The notes under the pieces: model-generated
What the model saw: only the letters and a program-made list of their open reading frames with translations
The model's database searches: none
Told to the model about the DNA's origin: nothing
Shown here: positions 53,165 to 63,031 of the stretch, in pieces
Layout: each line of letters opens with the position of its first letter
Position numbering within the stretch: position 1 is the first letter of the stretch
DNA from: Arthrobacter sp. 9AX
GTDB taxonomy: Bacteria; Actinomycetota; Actinomycetes; Actinomycetales; Micrococcaceae
DNA: 64,000 nt
Direction of reading: 5' to 3'
NCBI RefSeq assembly: GCF_902506095.1
Contig: NZ_LR733293.1
Coordinates: forward strand, 2,830,487 to 2,894,486
Program-made: the position numbers and the translations under genes

Positions 53165-56100
53165 ATGACACTACACATTTCCTATCCTGCCGAGCTGCCG
53201 GTCTCCGAGCGTCGCGAAGACCTGATGGCAGCCATCGCAGCGAACCAGGTCACCATCATCGCCGGCGAGACCGGCTCCGGTAAGACCACCCAGATCCCCA
53301 AGATGTGCCTCGAACTTGGCCTGGGCGATAACGGCCTGATTGGACACACCCAGCCGCGCCGGCTGGCGGCCCGCACCGTGGCCGAGCGCATTGCCGAGGA
53401 ACTGGGCGTGGACATCGGCCAGGAAGTGGGCTTCCAGGTCCGCTTCACGGGCGAGGTCAGCCGCGCCACCAAGGTGAAGCTGATGACCGACGGCATCCTG
53501 CTGGCGGAAATCCAGCGCGACAAACTGCTGCGCAAGTACAACGCCATCATCATCGACGAAGCCCATGAGCGAAGCCTCAACATCGACTTCATCCTCGGGT
53601 ACCTCAAGCGCATCCTGCCCCAGCGGCCGGACCTGAAGGTGATCATCACCTCCGCCACCATCGACCCTGAGCGGTTCGCCAACCACTTCGGCACGCCGGA
53701 CAAACCCGCGCCCATCATTGAGGTCTCCGGGCGGACGTACCCGGTGGAAATCCGCTACCGGCCGCTATCGCAGCCGCCCGTCGGAACGGACGAAGAGGAC
53801 GCCTCCGACGACGAACTCGAGGAGGACCGGGACCCGCTCGACGCCGTCTGCGACGCCGTGGACGAACTTGCCCTCGAAGCGCCCGGCGACATCCTGGTCT
53901 TCTTTTCCGGCGAGCGCGAAATCCGCGACGCCGCTGACGCCCTGCAGGCACGCATCCAGTCCAATCGAAGACTCGCAGGCACCGAGGTACTCCCCCTGTT
54001 CGCCCGCCTGAGCCTGCAGGAACAGCACAAGGTGTTCCATCCGGGCAACAAACGCCGGATCGTGCTCGCCACGAACGTGGCCGAAACGTCGTTGACCGTG
54101 CCGGGCATCAAGTACGTCATCGACACAGGTACGGCGCGCATCTCCCGGTACTCGCACCGCACCAAGGTCCAGCGCCTGCCCATTGAGCGCGTCTCGCAGG
54201 CGTCGGCGAACCAGCGCTCGGGCCGTTGCGGCCGCGTCTCTGACGGCATCGCCATCCGCCTCTACTCGGAGGAAGACTTCGAATCCCGCCCCCTTTTCAC
54301 CGATCCGGAAATCCTCCGCACCAACCTTGCCGCCGTCATCCTGCAGATGACCGCCATGGGAGTGGCCCGCGGTCCCAAGGACGTCGAAGAGTTCCCCTTC
54401 GTGGAGCCGCCGGAAACGCGGGCAATCAACGACGGCGTCACCCTTCTGCGCGAGCTCGGCGCCTTGGCGCCGGCTACGCTGCAGAACGGAAAAGGCGGCC
54501 CTAAGAGCGGCGGCGGCCTTACCGCCGTCGGGCAAAAGCTCGCCCAGCTGCCGGTGGATCCCCGCCTGGGCCGCATGATTGTGGAAGCGGGCAAGCGCGG
54601 CTGCGTCCGCGAAGTGATGATCCTGGCAGCGGCCCTCACCATCCAGGACCCGCGCGAGCGTCCCACGGACAAGCAGCAGCTCGCGGCGGAAAAGCACAAC
54701 CGGTTCAAAGACGAGAACTCGGATTTCACCGGGTTCCTGAACCTCTGGAACTACCTGCAGGAAAAGCAGCAGGAACTGTCCTCCTCCGCGTTCAGGAGGC
54801 TGTGCCGGGCAGAGTTCATCAACTACCTTCGGGTCCGCGAGTGGCAGGACCTGTTCGCCCAGCTGCGCCAGCTGGCCCGGCCTCTGGGCATCAGCCTGGA
54901 CAACAAGCGCCTCGTTGACCCCGTAGGGAACCACGACAGCGTCCACATCAGCCTCCTGTCCGGTCTGCTGAGCCACATTGGCATCCTGGACGAACGCAAG
55001 CGCGAGTATGTCGGCGCCCGCGGCAGCCGGTTCGCGATCTTCCCCGGCTCGGCACTGTTCAAAAAGCCGCCCACGTTCGTGATGGCAGCGGAACTGGTGG
55101 AAACCAGCCGGCTCTGGGCCCGGGTTGCCGCGAGATTCGATCCCCTCTGGGCCGAGCTGGTGGCTCCGGACCTCGTGAAGCGAAGCTACAGCGAGCCGCA
55201 CTGGTCCACCCGCCAGGGGTCCGTCATGGCCTACGAGAAGGTCACCCTGTATGGCGTGCCGATCATCGCCCAGCGCAGGATCAACTACGGCAGGGTGGAT
55301 CCGGTCGTAGCCAGGGAGCTTTTCATCCGGCATGCCCTGGTGGAGGGTGACTGGAAAACGCACCACAAGTTCTTCCACCGCAACCGGGCCCTCCTGCAGG
55401 AGGTGGAAGAGCTGGAAGCCCGTATGCGCCGGCGGGGCCTCCTGGTGGATGACGAGACACTTTTCGAGTTCTACGACGAGCGGATTGGCCCCGACGTCGT
55501 CTCCGAGCGGCACTTTGACAAGTGGTGGAAGGAGGCCCGCCAGGATAACCCGGACCTCCTCGACTACGACAAATCACTCCTCCTCAGCGATGACGCGGAC
55601 AACCTGGACGAATCCGCCTACCCCAAGACCTGGCTCCATAAGGGCTTTGAACTCCCGCTGACCTATGAGTTCCATCCTGTGGCTCCGGGATCACCGCCGG
55701 ATCCGTCCGACGGCGTGACCGCCGAAGTGCCGGTGCTGTTCCTGAACCAGTTGGATGACAAGGCGTTCCGTTGGCTGATTCCCGGCCAGCGGGTGGAGCT
55801 GGTGACCGCCCTGATCAAGTCCCTGCCCAAGCAGATCCGCAAGAATTTCGTGCCCGCCCCGGATGTGGCCCGGCAGGCGGTCGCGGTCCTGGAATCCGAT
55901 TTCGATCCGGCCTCCGATGAGCTGGAACCGTCACTTGAGCTGGCGCTCCGCCGGATCCGGGGGCACATCATTCCTCCGGGTTCGTGGAACTGGGACGCTG
56001 TTCCCCCGCACCTGCGGGTCACCTTCAAGGTAGTGGACAGCCAGGGCAAAGTCCTGGGCGAAGGCAAGGACCTTGCTGCGCTCCAGGAGGAACTGGCGCC

Positions 56101-57130
56101 GGCCACCCGCCGCGCGATTGCCGAGTCCCTGGGAGCCACGCCTTCCTCTACCGCTCCGCGCGGCAAGGCGGGCCGTGCGGCCGGGAAGTCCGACGACGGC
56201 GGGACTTCCGGGGCGCAGGCTCCCACCCAGGTGCCGGCAGGCTCAGCCCCTGCCGGGCTCCGCGAGCAGGAGGGCCTGACCGAGTGGAGCTTCGGGACCA
56301 TCCAGCGCCAGGTCAGCAACATCGTCAAGGGCCACACCGTCACCGGCTATCCGGCCCTCGTGGACCAGGGCAAGACCGTGGCGCTGCGGGTTTTCCAGAC
56401 GGCCGACGAGCAGCAGGACGCCATGCGCGGCGGCGTGATCAGGCTGCTGGCCTTGCGGGTCCCGGCTCCTGACCGCTACGTGCTGGAGCACCTGAGCAAC
56501 ACCGAGAAGCTGACATTCAGCCAGAACCCGCACGGGTCAGTTTCGGCCCTGATCGCAGACTGTGCCCTTGCCGCCATCGACAAGCTCACGCCGGCGGAAC
56601 TTCCCTGGGACCGGAAGTCCTTCGACGCGCTTTACGAAGTGGTCCGTGCCGAACTCATCGATACGGTATTCAGCGTCACCGCCGTGGTGGAGCGCATCCT
56701 GGCCAGCACCCGGCGGATCGAAAAACAGCTCAAGGGCACCACCAGCCTGGCTCTCATCAGCGCGCTCAACGACATCAAGAGCCAGCTGGAGCATCTGGTG
56801 TACCCCGGTTTCGTGGCACGGACGGGCTACGCCCAACTCAGCCAACTCCCCCGCTACCTGGCGGCCATCGAAAAGCGCCTGGAGCGCCTGTCCGGAAACG
56901 TCCAGCGGGACTCCCTCAACATGGCAGTCGTGCAGCGGCTCGAGGATGACTACGACGACGCCGTGTCCGCCCTGCTTCCAGGCAGGCGGGCCGGGGGTGA
57001 ACTCGCCCAGGTGCGGTGGATGATCGAAGAACTCCGGGTGAGCCTGTTCGCCGTCGAACTTGGCACCGCCTATTCGGTATCCGAGAAGCGGATCCGGGCA
57101 GTTCTCAATAAGGCGCTGGCCCCGGCCTAG
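53165..57130 (+). CDS. hrpA: ATP-dependent RNA helicase HrpA (DEAH/RHA)
   Basis: 1321 residues. Walker A GETGSGKT (34-41), DEAH (131-134), TSATID, then the second RecA domain with ATNVAETSLTVPGI and QRSGRCGR. After the OB-fold region comes the long C-terminal HrpA-specific domain (DUF3418). An acidic loop (about 217-231, with DEEDASDDELEEDRD) is inserted in the helicase core, and a Ser/Gly/Ala-rich linker sits near 990-1030. HrpA resolves stalled or collided ribosomes in E. coli. ATG at 53165 lacks a ribosome site. A 12-bp palindrome (57139-57150) follows. Confidence 0.95.
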   Translation: MTLHISYPAELPVSERREDLMAAIAANQVTIIAGETGSGKTTQIPKMCLELGLGDNGLIGHTQPRRLAARTVAERIAEELGVDIGQEVGFQVRFTGEVSRATKVKLMTDGILLAEIQRDKLLRKYNAIIIDEAHERSLNIDFILGYLKRILPQRPDLKVIITSATIDPERFANHFGTPDKPAPIIEVSGRTYPVEIRYRPLSQPPVGTDEEDASDDELEEDRDPLDAVCDAVDELALEAPGDILVFFSGEREIRDAADALQARIQSNRRLAGTEVLPLFARLSLQEQHKVFHPGNKRRIVLATNVAETSLTVPGIKYVIDTGTARISRYSHRTKVQRLPIERVSQASANQRSGRCGRVSDGIAIRLYSEEDFESRPLFTDPEILRTNLAAVILQMTAMGVARGPKDVEEFPFVEPPETRAINDGVTLLRELGALAPATLQNGKGGPKSGGGLTAVGQKLAQLPVDPRLGRMIVEAGKRGCVREVMILAAALTIQDPRERPTDKQQLAAEKHNRFKDENSDFTGFLNLWNYLQEKQQELSSSAFRRLCRAEFINYLRVREWQDLFAQLRQLARPLGISLDNKRLVDPVGNHDSVHISLLSGLLSHIGILDERKREYVGARGSRFAIFPGSALFKKPPTFVMAAELVETSRLWARVAARFDPLWAELVAPDLVKRSYSEPHWSTRQGSVMAYEKVTLYGVPIIAQRRINYGRVDPVVARELFIRHALVEGDWKTHHKFFHRNRALLQEVEELEARMRRRGLLVDDETLFEFYDERIGPDVVSERHFDKWWKEARQDNPDLLDYDKSLLLSDDADNLDESAYPKTWLHKGFELPLTYEFHPVAPGSPPDPSDGVTAEVPVLFLNQLDDKAFRWLIPGQRVELVTALIKSLPKQIRKNFVPAPDVARQAVAVLESDFDPASDELEPSLELALRRIRGHIIPPGSWNWDAVPPHLRVTFKVVDSQGKVLGEGKDLAALQEELAPATRRAIAESLGATPSSTAPRGKAGRAAGKSDDGGTSGAQAPTQVPAGSAPAGLREQEGLTEWSFGTIQRQVSNIVKGHTVTGYPALVDQGKTVALRVFQTADEQQDAMRGGVIRLLALRVPAPDRYVLEHLSNTEKLTFSQNPHGSVSALIADCALAAIDKLTPAELPWDRKSFDALYEVVRAELIDTVFSVTAVVERILASTRRIEKQLKGTTSLALISALNDIKSQLEHLVYPGFVARTGYAQLSQLPRYLAAIEKRLERLSGNVQRDSLNMAVVQRLEDDYDDAVSALLPGRRAGGELAQVRWMIEELRVSLFAVELGTAYSVSEKRIRAVLNKALAPA

Positions 57131-57174
57131 GAGGACGGGGCCAGCTGGCCAGGTGAGCGGCCACGGCAACCGGT

Positions 57175-57600
57175 TCAGGCCGGGACGAACTCGCCGTACC
57201 CGGCGTCCCGCAGCCCCTGCCGCAGTTTCTCGGCGTTGGCGTCCAGGACCTTGGGATCGGGGTTCTGGTCCGCGGAGGCAAAGTTGAAGTCGGCCATGCT
57301 CCTTGAAGGCCACACGTGCACGTGGAGATGGTTGATCTCGTACCCGGCTACGATGAGCCCGGCGCGGGGCGCGTCAAAGATGTCCACCTGGACGGCGCCG
57401 ATGCGGCGGGCAACCTCCATGACCTTTGCCAGGGTTTCAGGGGAAGCGTCCGTCCAGCGGTCCACTTCCTCGGTAGGGACCACCAGTGTGTGACCGTTTG
57501 CCAGCGGACCCGTGGTGAGGAACGCGGACACATCATCTTCGCGCCACACGAACCGGCCGGGGATTTCGCCGTTCAGGATCCTCGTGAATAGCGTGCTCAT
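57175..57600 (-). CDS. HIT family protein
   Basis: 141 residues with the HIT signature HLHVHVWP (about 91-98) and an N-terminal NGEIPGRFVWREDDVSAFL typical of Hint/Fhit-like nucleotide hydrolases. It likely cleaves dinucleotide polyphosphates or AMP adducts. The ATG overlaps the stop of the alcohol dehydrogenase gene (ATGA), so the two are coupled, but no pathway link is obvious. Confidence 0.93.
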   Translation of the reverse strand: MSTLFTRILNGEIPGRFVWREDDVSAFLTTGPLANGHTLVVPTEEVDRWTDASPETLAKVMEVARRIGAVQVDIFDAPRAGLIVAGYEINHLHVHVWPSRSMADFNFASADQNPDPKVLDANAEKLRQGLRDAGYGEFVPA

Positions 57601-58790
57601 GCGTCTGCCTCCTCGGCGGGTGCCCGCAGGGTGCTGGTGTCCAGCACAAACCGGTATTTCACGTCGCCTGCCACCATCCGGTCGTAGGCCTCATTCAGCT
57701 GTTCGGCGCGGACCACCTCGATGTCCGCCACCACCCCGTGCTGCGCGCAAAAGTCCAGCATTTCCTGGGTTTCAGCAATCCCGCCGATCAGTGAGCCGGC
57801 ATAAGCGATCCGGCGCCGGATCAGCGCCCGCGGGTTCACGGGCGGCATGGCCTCGGACGGCAGGCCCAGCTGGAAGAGCGCGCCGTCCACCCGGAGGGTG
57901 CGGAACAGCGGGTTCAGGTCGTGCGGTGCGGCAACGGTGTCGATGATCAGGTCGATGGTGCGGTTGGCTGCGTCCATGGCGGCTTCGTCCCGGGACAGGA
58001 CCACCTCATCGGCGCCGAGCTCCAGGGCGGCAGGCACCTTGGACTCGGACGTAGTGAACACCACCACTCGCGCTCCCATGGCCTTGGCTAGCTTTACGGC
58101 CATGTGTCCGAGTCCGCCCAGACCCACCACACCCACAACGTCGCCTTCTTCGACGTCGAAATGCCGCAGCGGGGAGTAGGTAGTGACGCCGGCGCACAGC
58201 AACGGAGCCACAGCCTTCGGGTCCAGGGAGTCCGGCACCCGAAGGACGTAGCGGCGGTCCACCACGATGGAAGAGGAATAGCCGCCTTGGGTGATTGCAT
58301 CGCCGTTCCGGCGGTCAGCGGCACCGTACGTGCCGGTCATCCCGTTTTCGCAGTACTGTTCCAGGCCGTCCAGGCAGCTCTCGCATTCGCGGCAGGAGTC
58401 TACGATGCAACCCACTCCCACCCGGTCCCCCGGAGCGAAGTCGGTGACGGCCGCCCCGACCCGGCTGACGGTCCCGACAATCTCGTGGCCGGGTACCAGA
58501 GGCCAGGCCTGGCCGCCCCATTCCCCGCGGACTGCATGGACATCCGAGTGGCACAGGCCGCAGAACTCGATGGCAATTTCGACGTCGTCAGCCTGGGGTG
58601 AGCGCCTGGCAAGGGTCAGCGGGACCAGGCCGCTGTTCGCGGACGTGGCGCCGTACGCGGCGGCCAGGCTGCCGTCGTCGGAATCATTTGATCCGGTAGT
58701 AACGGAACCGGGCGCGACCGTTTCCGGGGCAGCAGGTTCGGGGGTGGCAGGTTTGGCAAGGGGCGGCGGCACGGGACGTCCAGGATTCAT
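57597..58790 (-). CDS. zinc-dependent NAD(P)-alcohol dehydrogenase (YahK/CAD type)
   Basis: 397 residues. Catalytic zinc ligands are CGLCHSDVH (Cys-His) and PGHEIVG; the structural zinc uses CRECESCLDGLEQYC. The cofactor motif is GVVGLGGLGHMAVKLAKAMG, and TTSESKVPAALELGAD is typical of the cinnamyl-alcohol/YahK group, which prefers NADPH. An extra ~45-residue Pro/Ala/Thr-rich N-terminus precedes the domain, so a later start is possible, but the ATG at 58790 has TAGCGT 6 bases upstream. The stop overlaps the HIT gene. Confidence 0.92.
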   Translation of the reverse strand: MNPGRPVPPPLAKPATPEPAAPETVAPGSVTTGSNDSDDGSLAAAYGATSANSGLVPLTLARRSPQADDVEIAIEFCGLCHSDVHAVRGEWGGQAWPLVPGHEIVGTVSRVGAAVTDFAPGDRVGVGCIVDSCRECESCLDGLEQYCENGMTGTYGAADRRNGDAITQGGYSSSIVVDRRYVLRVPDSLDPKAVAPLLCAGVTTYSPLRHFDVEEGDVVGVVGLGGLGHMAVKLAKAMGARVVVFTTSESKVPAALELGADEVVLSRDEAAMDAANRTIDLIIDTVAAPHDLNPLFRTLRVDGALFQLGLPSEAMPPVNPRALIRRRIAYAGSLIGGIAETQEMLDFCAQHGVVADIEVVRAEQLNEAYDRMVAGDVKYRFVLDTSTLRAPAEEADA

Positions 58791-58796
58791 ACTGCG

Positions 58797-58802
58797 ACGC
58801 TA
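58797..58802 (-). promoter_or_regulatory. -10-like hexamer of the alcohol dehydrogenase gene
   Basis: TAGCGT on the minus strand, 6 bases before the ATG at 58790; it overlaps the sulfurtransferase stop codon. Confidence 0.35.
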
Positions 58803-59726
58803 CCCTTGCGCCCCTGGGTCTTTCCACTTCGCGGGCCCATCGCCGAGAGGACCAGGGCCTGTCACCACCGGCAGTCCCGGGTTGTTGGACCACTCCGAGA
58901 AGGAGCCCGGGTACAGTGCGGCGCGGAATCCCGCCAACTCCAGGGCAGCCACTTGGTGCGCGGCCGTGACGCCGGAACCGCAATAGACTCCCACCTCGAC
59001 GTCGCCGGTGATGCCCAGCGCCTTGAAGCGGCTCCGCAACTCTTCCGGGGGAAGGAACCGTCCGCTGCCGTCCACGTTCCCGGTGGTGGGTGCGCTGACA
59101 GCGCCGGGAATGTGGCCGGCCCGCGGATCAACAGGCTCGGTCTCGCCCCGGTACCTCTCCGCCGCCCGCGCGTCGAGGAGGAGCCGGCCAGGCCGCGGGC
59201 TATCCATGCGGGCCCCCTCCGGGTTCGGCTGTTTTTCCATCCACGCGGCCACGGCGCGTGCGTCCAGCACGGGCATCCGCCCGTCCGCGAGTGCCACATC
59301 CCCGGGAGGAGGCAGGACCTCGCCCTGTTCGAGCGGGAGGCCGGCCGCGCGCCAGGCTGCCAGGCCGCCGTCGAGCAGGTAAACCTCGGTAAGGCCGGCG
59401 TTCCTCAGCATCCACCAAGCACGGGCCGCGGCCATGTTGGCGCTGTCGTCGTACGCCACCACAACATCACCGTTGTTGATGCCCCAGCGGCGGGCCGCGT
59501 CCTGGAACTTCAGTGGCGACGGCAGCGGGTGCCTGCCGTGCTCCGGCACGGCGGGGTCCGCAAGTTCGGTGGCCAGGTCAACAAACACGGCATCCGGGAG
59601 GTGCGCCTGCAGGTAATGGTCGTGGCCGTGCGGGTCGCCCAGCGCCCAGCGAACATCCAGCAGCACCGTTCGGCTGCCGCCGGCACGGCGCTCCTCCAAA
59701 GCGGCGACATCCAGCAGTGGCTTCAT
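58800..59726 (-). CDS. thiosulfate/3-mercaptopyruvate sulfurtransferase (two rhodanese domains)
   Basis: 308 residues with an inactive N-terminal and an active C-terminal rhodanese domain. The active-site cysteine is in VYCGSGVTA, and RAGHIPGAVSAP precedes it. DVRWALGDPHGHDHYLQAHLPDAVFVD is the usual N-terminal signature. It moves sulfur from mercaptopyruvate or thiosulfate to an acceptor. The CGSGVTA loop favours mercaptopyruvate. ATG at 59726 with GAGGAG upstream; the open frame above it has no similarity. It is divergent from the cysteine desulfhydrase gene. Confidence 0.93.
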   Translation of the reverse strand: MKPLLDVAALEERRAGGSRTVLLDVRWALGDPHGHDHYLQAHLPDAVFVDLATELADPAVPEHGRHPLPSPLKFQDAARRWGINNGDVVVAYDDSANMAAARAWWMLRNAGLTEVYLLDGGLAAWRAAGLPLEQGEVLPPPGDVALADGRMPVLDARAVAAWMEKQPNPEGARMDSPRPGRLLLDARAAERYRGETEPVDPRAGHIPGAVSAPTTGNVDGSGRFLPPEELRSRFKALGITGDVEVGVYCGSGVTAAHQVAALELAGFRAALYPGSFSEWSNNPGLPVVTGPGPLGDGPAKWKDPGAQG

Positions 59727-59787
59727 GGTGCTCCTCACGTCGGGCGGCCAACCCTTCCACTCTAACGGCGGCCCGCGGAGCCGCAGG

Positions 59788-59793
59788 TAGGCT
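59788..59793 (+). promoter_or_regulatory. -10-like hexamer of the cysteine desulfhydrase gene
   Basis: TAGGCT, 6 bases before the GTG at 59800; no Shine-Dalgarno sequence. Supports a leaderless transcript. Confidence 0.5.
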
Positions 59794-59799
59794 GGTCCG

Positions 59800-60903
59800 G
59801 TGAAGATCGAGCGCAGCGCAGGCAGGGCCTGGGCGGACGAAGCCATCCGGAAAATCACGGCAGAAAACAACCGCTCCGCCGATACCCACCTCTACTCCGT
59901 GCCGCTGCCGGAACACTGGGGCGTCCAGCTCTACCTCAAGGATGAATCGACGCACCGCACGGGCAGCCTTAAGCACCGGCTGGCCCGCTCCCTGTTCCTG
60001 TTCGGGCTGGTCAACGGGTGGATCAGGGAGGACACCACCATCGTTGAGGCCTCCAGCGGCAGCACGGCGGTGTCCGAAGCGTACTTCGCCCAACTGCTGG
60101 GGCTGCCGTTCATCGCGGTCATGGCACGTACCACCAGCCGCGAAAAGATCGACCTGATAGAACGGTTCGGCGGCTCCTGCCTCCTGGTGGACCACGCCTC
60201 AGAGGTTTATGCCACCGCGGAAGAGGTAGCCGCCACGTCCGGCGGGCACTACATGGACCAGTTCACGTATGCCGAACGGGCCACGGACTGGCGCGGCAAC
60301 AACAACATCGCGGAGTCCATCTTCGGCCAGCTGGGTCTGGAAGAACACCCCATACCTGACTGGATCGTGGTGGGCGCAGGGACCGGCGGAACGAGTGCCA
60401 CGATCGGCAGGTACCTCCGCTACCACAGCCACCCCACCCGGCTGCTGGTGGTCGATCCGGAGAATTCGGCCTTCTACCCGGGCTGGCACGGCACGGCGTC
60501 CGGCACAGCGTCCGGCCCTGCCACCGGCCTGCCCTCGCGGATTGAGGGCATCGGCCGGCCCCGCATGGAACCCAGCTTCGTTCCGGCCGTGATCGACCAC
60601 ATGCTCCAGGTTCCGGACGCCGCCTCGGTTGCTGCGATGCGCCACCTCCGCACCCTTGCCGGACTCCACGCCGGCCCCTCCACCGGGACCAACCTGTGGG
60701 GAGTCTGGCAACTGGTGGCCGGGATGGTCGCCGAAGGCCGGAAGGGCAGCATCGTTTCGCTGATGTGCGACGGCGGGGAACGCTACGCGGGCAACTACTA
60801 CAGCGCCGGCTGGCTGGCGTCCCAGGGCCTGGACCCGGCACCATACGAATCGGTGATCAAGCGCTTCTTCCACACCGGCTCCTGGGACGGGGACGCCGTT
60901 TAG
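59800..60903 (+). CDS. cds1: PLP-dependent L-cysteine desulfhydrase (Cds1-like)
   Basis: 367 residues, fold type II PLP enzyme of the cysteine synthase family. The lysine is in [16 protein letters not shown], and [15 protein letters not shown] binds the substrate carboxylate; [16 protein letters not shown] binds the phosphate. This form with GSLKHRLA matches mycobacterial Cds1 (Rv3684), which breaks cysteine to pyruvate, ammonia and sulfide. The GTG at 59800 fixes the N-terminus. The stop overlaps that of the convergent metallo-hydrolase. A link to the divergent sulfurtransferase is likely. Confidence 0.88.
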   Translation: MKIERSAGRAWADEAIRKITAENNRSADTHLYSVPLPEHWGVQLYLKDESTHRTGSLKHRLARSLFLFGLVNGWIREDTTIVEASSGSTAVSEAYFAQLLGLPFIAVMARTTSREKIDLIERFGGSCLLVDHASEVYATAEEVAATSGGHYMDQFTYAERATDWRGNNNIAESIFGQLGLEEHPIPDWIVVGAGTGGTSATIGRYLRYHSHPTRLLVVDPENSAFYPGWHGTASGTASGPATGLPSRIEGIGRPRMEPSFVPAVIDHMLQVPDAASVAAMRHLRTLAGLHAGPSTGTNLWGVWQLVAGMVAEGRKGSIVSLMCDGGERYAGNYYSAGWLASQGLDPAPYESVIKRFFHTGSWDGDAV

Positions 60904-61556
60904 ACTTCCACCTGCTCCCGCGCTGCCAGGTGCCGGTACTCCGTGCCGTACTTTGCCCCCAGCCGCGTGACATGGCCCTCCACGATTTTTAGCCCGTTGT
61001 CATTGAGCAGGCCGTCGTGGATCTGGAAGGCCCGGGGGGCGCGGACGCCGATCACAAAGTCCACCACCTCCGCAGACTTGCTCCACGGTGCATGAAGCGG
61101 AACCAGCAGTGTCTGCACGGTGATGCCGTCCGGGATAACAAACGAATCGCCGGGGTGGTAAACGTTCCCGTCCAGGAGGTAGCCGATGTTCGCCACCACC
61201 GGGATCTGCGGATGGATCAGCGCGTGTTGCCCGCCGAAGCTCCGGACCCCGAAGCCCGCCGCCTCGAAGGATGATCCGGGGTCCACCGTGCTGATCCGGC
61301 CTACGGCATCGGGGGCTTCGCTGCGCAGGTTCTCCGCCACCCCGGCCGGCGCGAAGACTGCCAGGCTTCCGTTGTCCTTTAAGGCACTCACTACAGCCGG
61401 GACATCGATGTGGTCGGCGTGTTCGTGGGTGACCAGGACGGCGTCCGCACCCGCCAGCGCCTCTGCCGATTCCGAGAACGTCCCGGGGTCCAGCACCAGG
61501 ACGCCGGTGTCCTTCTCGAGGCGGACGCAGGCATGGGTGTATTTCGTCAGCTTCAT
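60900..61556 (-). CDS. MBL-fold metal-dependent hydrolase
   Basis: 218 residues. The metal signature [10 protein letters not shown] is present, with further ligands in GGQHALIHP and YHPGDSF. It belongs to the UlaG-like/DUF-type beta-lactamase-fold hydrolases; the substrate is unknown. ATG at 61556 with TAGGCT 6 bases upstream. Its stop overlaps that of cds1. Confidence 0.88.
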   Translation of the reverse strand: MKLTKYTHACVRLEKDTGVLVLDPGTFSESAEALAGADAVLVTHEHADHIDVPAVVSALKDNGSLAVFAPAGVAENLRSEAPDAVGRISTVDPGSSFEAAGFGVRSFGGQHALIHPQIPVVANIGYLLDGNVYHPGDSFVIPDGITVQTLLVPLHAPWSKSAEVVDFVIGVRAPRAFQIHDGLLNDNGLKIVEGHVTRLGAKYGTEYRHLAAREQVEV

Positions 61557-61562
61557 AGCGCC

Positions 61563-61568
61563 AGCCTA
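61563..61568 (-). promoter_or_regulatory. -10-like hexamer of the MBL hydrolase gene
   Basis: TAGGCT on the minus strand, 6 bases before the ATG at 61556. Confidence 0.45.
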
Positions 61569-61650
61569 GGGTCCGGCCCGAACCGTGTCCATGAAGCTCC
61601 GGCTGGTAATCTGGATCTTTGCCACCATCCTTAGGGAAGCGAGTCCATCC

Positions 61651-62154
61651 ATGCCGTTCGGCACCAAGGCTGAGTCCACCAAGCCTGCTTCAGCGGCGGC
61701 AACCGCCGCGGGAACGGCGGCGGGCACGGCCGTTCCGGGCGCGGTCAAGGAACAGCGGGTCACCAAGCAGCGCTTGGCAGTCAGTGCCGCGCTGGACCAA
61801 CTCGACGACTTTGTCAGCACCCAGGAGCTCTACCGCATCCTGCAGAACCAGGGTGTCTCGGTGTCCCTCGCCACCGCCTACCGGATCCTGCAGTCCCTCG
61901 CCGACGAAGGCCTGGTTGACGTCCTGCGTAACGGCGACGGTGAGGCGGTCTACCGCCGCTGCGCCGTCACGGGCCACCACCACCATCTGCTCTGCCGGAA
62001 CTGCGGAAAAGCGGTGGAAGTGGAAGCGCCGGCCGTGGAAACATGGGCCGCCCGGACCGCCAGCGAACACGGCTACACCGAGGTGGCGCACACCGTAGAG
62101 ATCTTCGGCCTCTGCCCGGAGTGCACCGCGCGCAAAGCAGCCGGGACCCTCTAA
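61651..62154 (+). CDS. zur: Fur-family zinc uptake regulator
   Basis: 167 residues. An Ala/Thr-rich N-terminus (1-30) is followed by a winged helix (TKQRLAVSAALDQLDDFVSTQELYRIL and SLATAYRILQSLADEGLVD) and a metal domain with HHHHLLCRNCGK and CPEC, the two CXXC motifs of the structural zinc. The neighbouring convergent zinc ABC transporter genes favour Zur over Fur. ATG at 61651 has AGGGAAGCGAG upstream; an earlier ATG at 61585 would add 22 codons. TAATCT near 61606 may be its -10. Confidence 0.88.
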   Translation: MPFGTKAESTKPASAAATAAGTAAGTAVPGAVKEQRVTKQRLAVSAALDQLDDFVSTQELYRILQNQGVSVSLATAYRILQSLADEGLVDVLRNGDGEAVYRRCAVTGHHHHLLCRNCGKAVEVEAPAVETWAARTASEHGYTEVAHTVEIFGLCPECTARKAAGTL

Positions 62155-62155
62155 G

Positions 62156-63031
62156 TCACTGCGGCTGCAGCACCCGCCCGTTAATCCCGCGGGAAGCACG
62201 GACGGAACCGATAATCCGGCACACCACATAGATCAGGAACGAGAGCGTGGTGACGTAGGGACTGATGGGGATGCGGCCGCCCAGCGCCAGCAGGATGCCG
62301 CCCACGGTCGCCGTAATGGCAAAGGCTACGCTGAGCACCACCACTGCCACCGGTGACGAGGTCACCCGGAGGGCTGCCGCAGCCGGTGTGATGAGGAGCG
62401 CGAGCACCAGGAGTGCGCCCACCACCTGGATGGACAGGGCCACGCTGATGCCCAGCAGGACCATAAACACGATGCCCAGGGTCCGGACCGGAACGCCGCG
62501 GGCCTCAGCCAGTTCGGGATCCACACTCGCGAAGTTCAACGGCCGCCAAATGGCCGCCAGGACCAGCATCACCACTACGGCAGTCCCGGCCAGCGCCTGG
62601 AGCTGAACGGTATCCACCGAAACAATCTGGCCGGTCAGCAGCCCGAACTTGTTGGCGGCACGGCCCTCATACAGGGACAGGAACAGGATCCCGAGGCCCA
62701 GCCCGAAGGGCATGATCACCCCGATGATCGAATTCTTGTCCCTGGCCCTGACTCCCATGAGAGCCAGCAGCAGCGCAGCAGCCACCGAGCCGATGAGAGA
62801 ACCGAAAACAATGTCCGCGCCAATCAGCAGGGCGAAGGCCGCGCCGGCGAAGGACAGTTCCGAAATGCCATGCACAGCGAACGCCAGGTCACGCTTCATC
62901 ACGAAGGTGCCCACCAGGCCGCCGAGCAGTCCCAGCACGGCACCGGCCCAGATGGAGTTCTGGACCAGGACCAGCAATTCGCCGTAGTTCTCGAAACTGA
63001 AGATCGCGCCGATGATGCTGTCGGCGTCCAT
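62156..63031 (-). CDS. znuB: zinc/manganese ABC transporter permease
   Basis: 291 residues with about eight membrane helices, ABC-3 family: GLVGTFVMKRDLAFAVHGISELSFAGAA and LAEARGVPVRTLGIVFMVLLGISVALSIQVVGALLVLALLITPAAAAL are family blocks. Overlaps the ATPase stop by one base (TGATG) and is convergent with zur, with one base between their stops. Metal choice rests on the zur neighbour. Confidence 0.92.
   Translation of the reverse strand: MDADSIIGAIFSFENYGELLVLVQNSIWAGAVLGLLGGLVGTFVMKRDLAFAVHGISELSFAGAAFALLIGADIVFGSLIGSVAAALLLALMGVRARDKNSIIGVIMPFGLGLGILFLSLYEGRAANKFGLLTGQIVSVDTVQLQALAGTAVVVMLVLAAIWRPLNFASVDPELAEARGVPVRTLGIVFMVLLGISVALSIQVVGALLVLALLITPAAAALRVTSSPVAVVVLSVAFAITATVGGILLALGGRIPISPYVTTLSFLIYVVCRIIGSVRASRGINGRVLQPQ

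Noticed and set aside
53765-55513. 582-codon open frame on the minus strand inside hrpA
   Set aside because: Antisense to a certain helicase gene, no recognisable domain and no promoter or ribosome site.
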